Positions 5,933-6,513 of a DNA stretch of 6,513 nt are shown here, piece after piece; position 1 is the stretch's first letter; every line of letters starts with the position of its first letter. The notes beneath the pieces were generated by a model. The model did no database searches. It was not told where the DNA came from and worked only from the letters and a program-made list of their open reading frames with translations. The stretch is taken from positions 1 to 6,513 of the forward strand of contig JAEWUG010000033.1 in the NCBI GenBank assembly GCA_023397215.1. Reading direction: 5' to 3'. The stretch comes from Nanobdellota archaeon (GTDB taxonomy: Archaea; Nanobdellota; Nanobdellia; Pacearchaeales; GW2011-AR1). The position numbers and the translations under genes were made by a program.

Positions 5933-6328
5933 CTATTTATTTCTTTTGGTTGATTTGTTTTTTGTTTCAAGGAATTTTTTATTAATTATTTCTTCTAAGT
6001 CTTTCATTCTAACAAATTCTAATGGTTGAAAATCTTTTAGCATTCTTTCAACTTTATTCATTTCTTCTTTTTTTATGTATTTCCCAGTTTCATTGATTAA
6101 TGCATTTGTTATTGATTTTAATTTTTCAAGTTCTCTTTCCATTTGAGTTGTTTTTTGTTTCAATATTTTTATTTCTTCTTTTATTTCTTCTTTAAAATCA
6201 ATTAAATTTTTACTAACTATGTGTGTTCTTTCTTTTATTATTTTATTTCTTTCTTCTAAATCTCTAATTCTTATGCTAACATCATTTGAATAAGGTTGTA
6301 CTTGAGAATTATTATTTTCATTGGCCAT
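5933..6328 (-). CDS. Small coiled-coil protein of unknown function
   Basis: The 131-residue protein begins with a polar, Asn-rich stretch (2-16), followed by a long charged heptad-like coiled coil at about 18-83 (DLEERNKIIKERTH, KEEIKEEIKILKQK). A short segment, FQPLEFVRMKDLEEII (100-115), looks like a conserved interaction helix, and a basic tail follows. There is no membrane segment, signal peptide or cysteine. The ATG at 6328 is about 27 bases from a TATA box, so this is the leaderless first gene of the three-gene operon. The next gene begins 4 bases after its TAG. The pairing of two coiled-coil proteins suggests they form a complex. A relation to archaellum accessory coiled-coil proteins (FlaC/D type) was considered, but I see no specific motif for it. 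Function unknown. Confidence 0.75.
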   Translation of the reverse strand: MANENNNSQVQPYSNDVSIRIRDLEERNKIIKERTHIVSKNLIDFKEEIKEEIKILKQKTTQMERELEKLKSITNALINETGKYIKKEEMNKVERMLKDFQPLEFVRMKDLEEIINKKFLETKNKSTKRNK

Positions 6329-6348
6329 ATTTTAAATAAAGGTTTTTG

Positions 6349-6360
6349 ATTTATATATTT
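6349..6360 (-). promoter_or_regulatory. TATA box of the three-gene minus operon (leaderless)
   Basis: On the minus strand this reads AAATATATAAAT, centred about 27 bases before the ATG at 6328, so transcription should start at the start codon. The closer A/T string at 6331-6341 is only about 9 bases from the ATG and is too near to serve as its TATA box. Confidence 0.55.
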
Positions 6361-6384
6361 GTGGTTATTTGAAAATCAATTACC

Positions 6385-6399
6385 AAAAACCTTTTAAAC
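6385..6399 (+). promoter_or_regulatory. B-recognition element and TATA box of the eS8 gene (leaderless)
   Basis: AAAAACC is followed by TTTTAAAC (6392-6399), centred about 25 bases before the ATG at 6420. This gives an almost exact leaderless layout and decides the start. It is the strongest promoter match in the window. Confidence 0.6.
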
Positions 6400-6419
6400 A
6401 AACATCATGTAAAAATTCT

Positions 6420-6513
6420 ATGAGAATAGGAAGAAAATTAACTGGTGGAAGGTATAAAAAAGTTAAAAAAAAGAAAAAAACAGATATGCCTGGACAGAAT
6501 AGAATTGTTAAAC
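6420..6513 (+). CDS. rps8e: Small ribosomal subunit protein eS8 (S8e), C-terminus outside the window
   Basis: Only the first 31 codons are present. RIGRKLTGGRYKKVKKKKK followed by GQNRIVK matches the start of archaeal/eukaryotic eS8, whose hallmark is GRxxTGGR(Y/L) followed by a run of basic residues that contact 16S rRNA. Longer archaeal homologues carry a few extra residues (a KWQGRS-type start) before this point; here the protein begins directly at MRIGRK. The start is supported by the TATA box 25 bases upstream. An earlier ATG at 6407 is followed at once by a stop. The frame stays open to the window's end. Confidence 0.85.
   Translation, partial: MRIGRKLTGGRYKKVKKKKKTDMPGQNRIVK

Noticed and set aside
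5929..5970. A longer form of the Q/N-rich protein starting at a TTG at 5970
   Set aside because: It would overlap the upstream gene by 38 bases, has no ribosome binding site, and uses a rare start codon, while ATG at 5928 sits 4 bases after the upstream stop and begins a natural helix.

Overview
The window looks like an ordinary chromosomal segment of a very AT-rich archaeon, most likely a DPANN-type lineage in the Pacearchaeota/Woesearchaeota range. The reasons are a transcription factor B gene, the start of an eS8 (S8e) ribosomal protein gene, a double-domain FlaJ/TadC-like type II secretion F protein, TATA boxes about 25-28 bases upstream of several start codons with no room for a leader, and very low GC. 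The lineage is inferred from the style of these proteins, not from a search.

Layout, left to right. (1) Bases 1-1362, plus strand: an unrecognised protein whose start lies outside the window. One frame runs from base 1 to 1362 and is broken only by a TAA at 784-786, so it is either two genes or one gene with a premature stop. (2) Bases 1370-2323, minus strand: transcription initiation factor B. (3) Bases 2324-2444: a divergent promoter region between TFB and the next gene. (4) Bases 2445-4637, plus strand: a 730-residue FlaJ-like membrane platform protein. (5) Bases 4634-6328, minus strand: a compact three-gene operon, transcribed right to left, encoding a small coiled-coil protein, a Q/N-rich coiled-coil protein, and a six-helix membrane protein resembling a site-2 protease with its zinc site lost. 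(6) Bases 6329-6419: a second divergent promoter region. (7) Bases 6420 to the end, plus strand: the first 31 codons of eS8.

The genes are tightly packed and alternate in strand. Both convergent pairs almost touch or overlap (a 7-base gap at 1363-1369, a 4-base overlap at 4634-4637), so each transcript must end inside the opposing gene. The FlaJ-like protein would be the inner-membrane platform of a type IV pilus-like or secretion machine, but no ATPase, pilin or prepilin peptidase gene is in view. No mobile element, CRISPR array, tRNA or rRNA was seen. I see no clear new defence or mobile system. The best leads are the in-frame stop at 784, the apparently dead protease, and the conserved-looking but unassigned coiled-coil operon.
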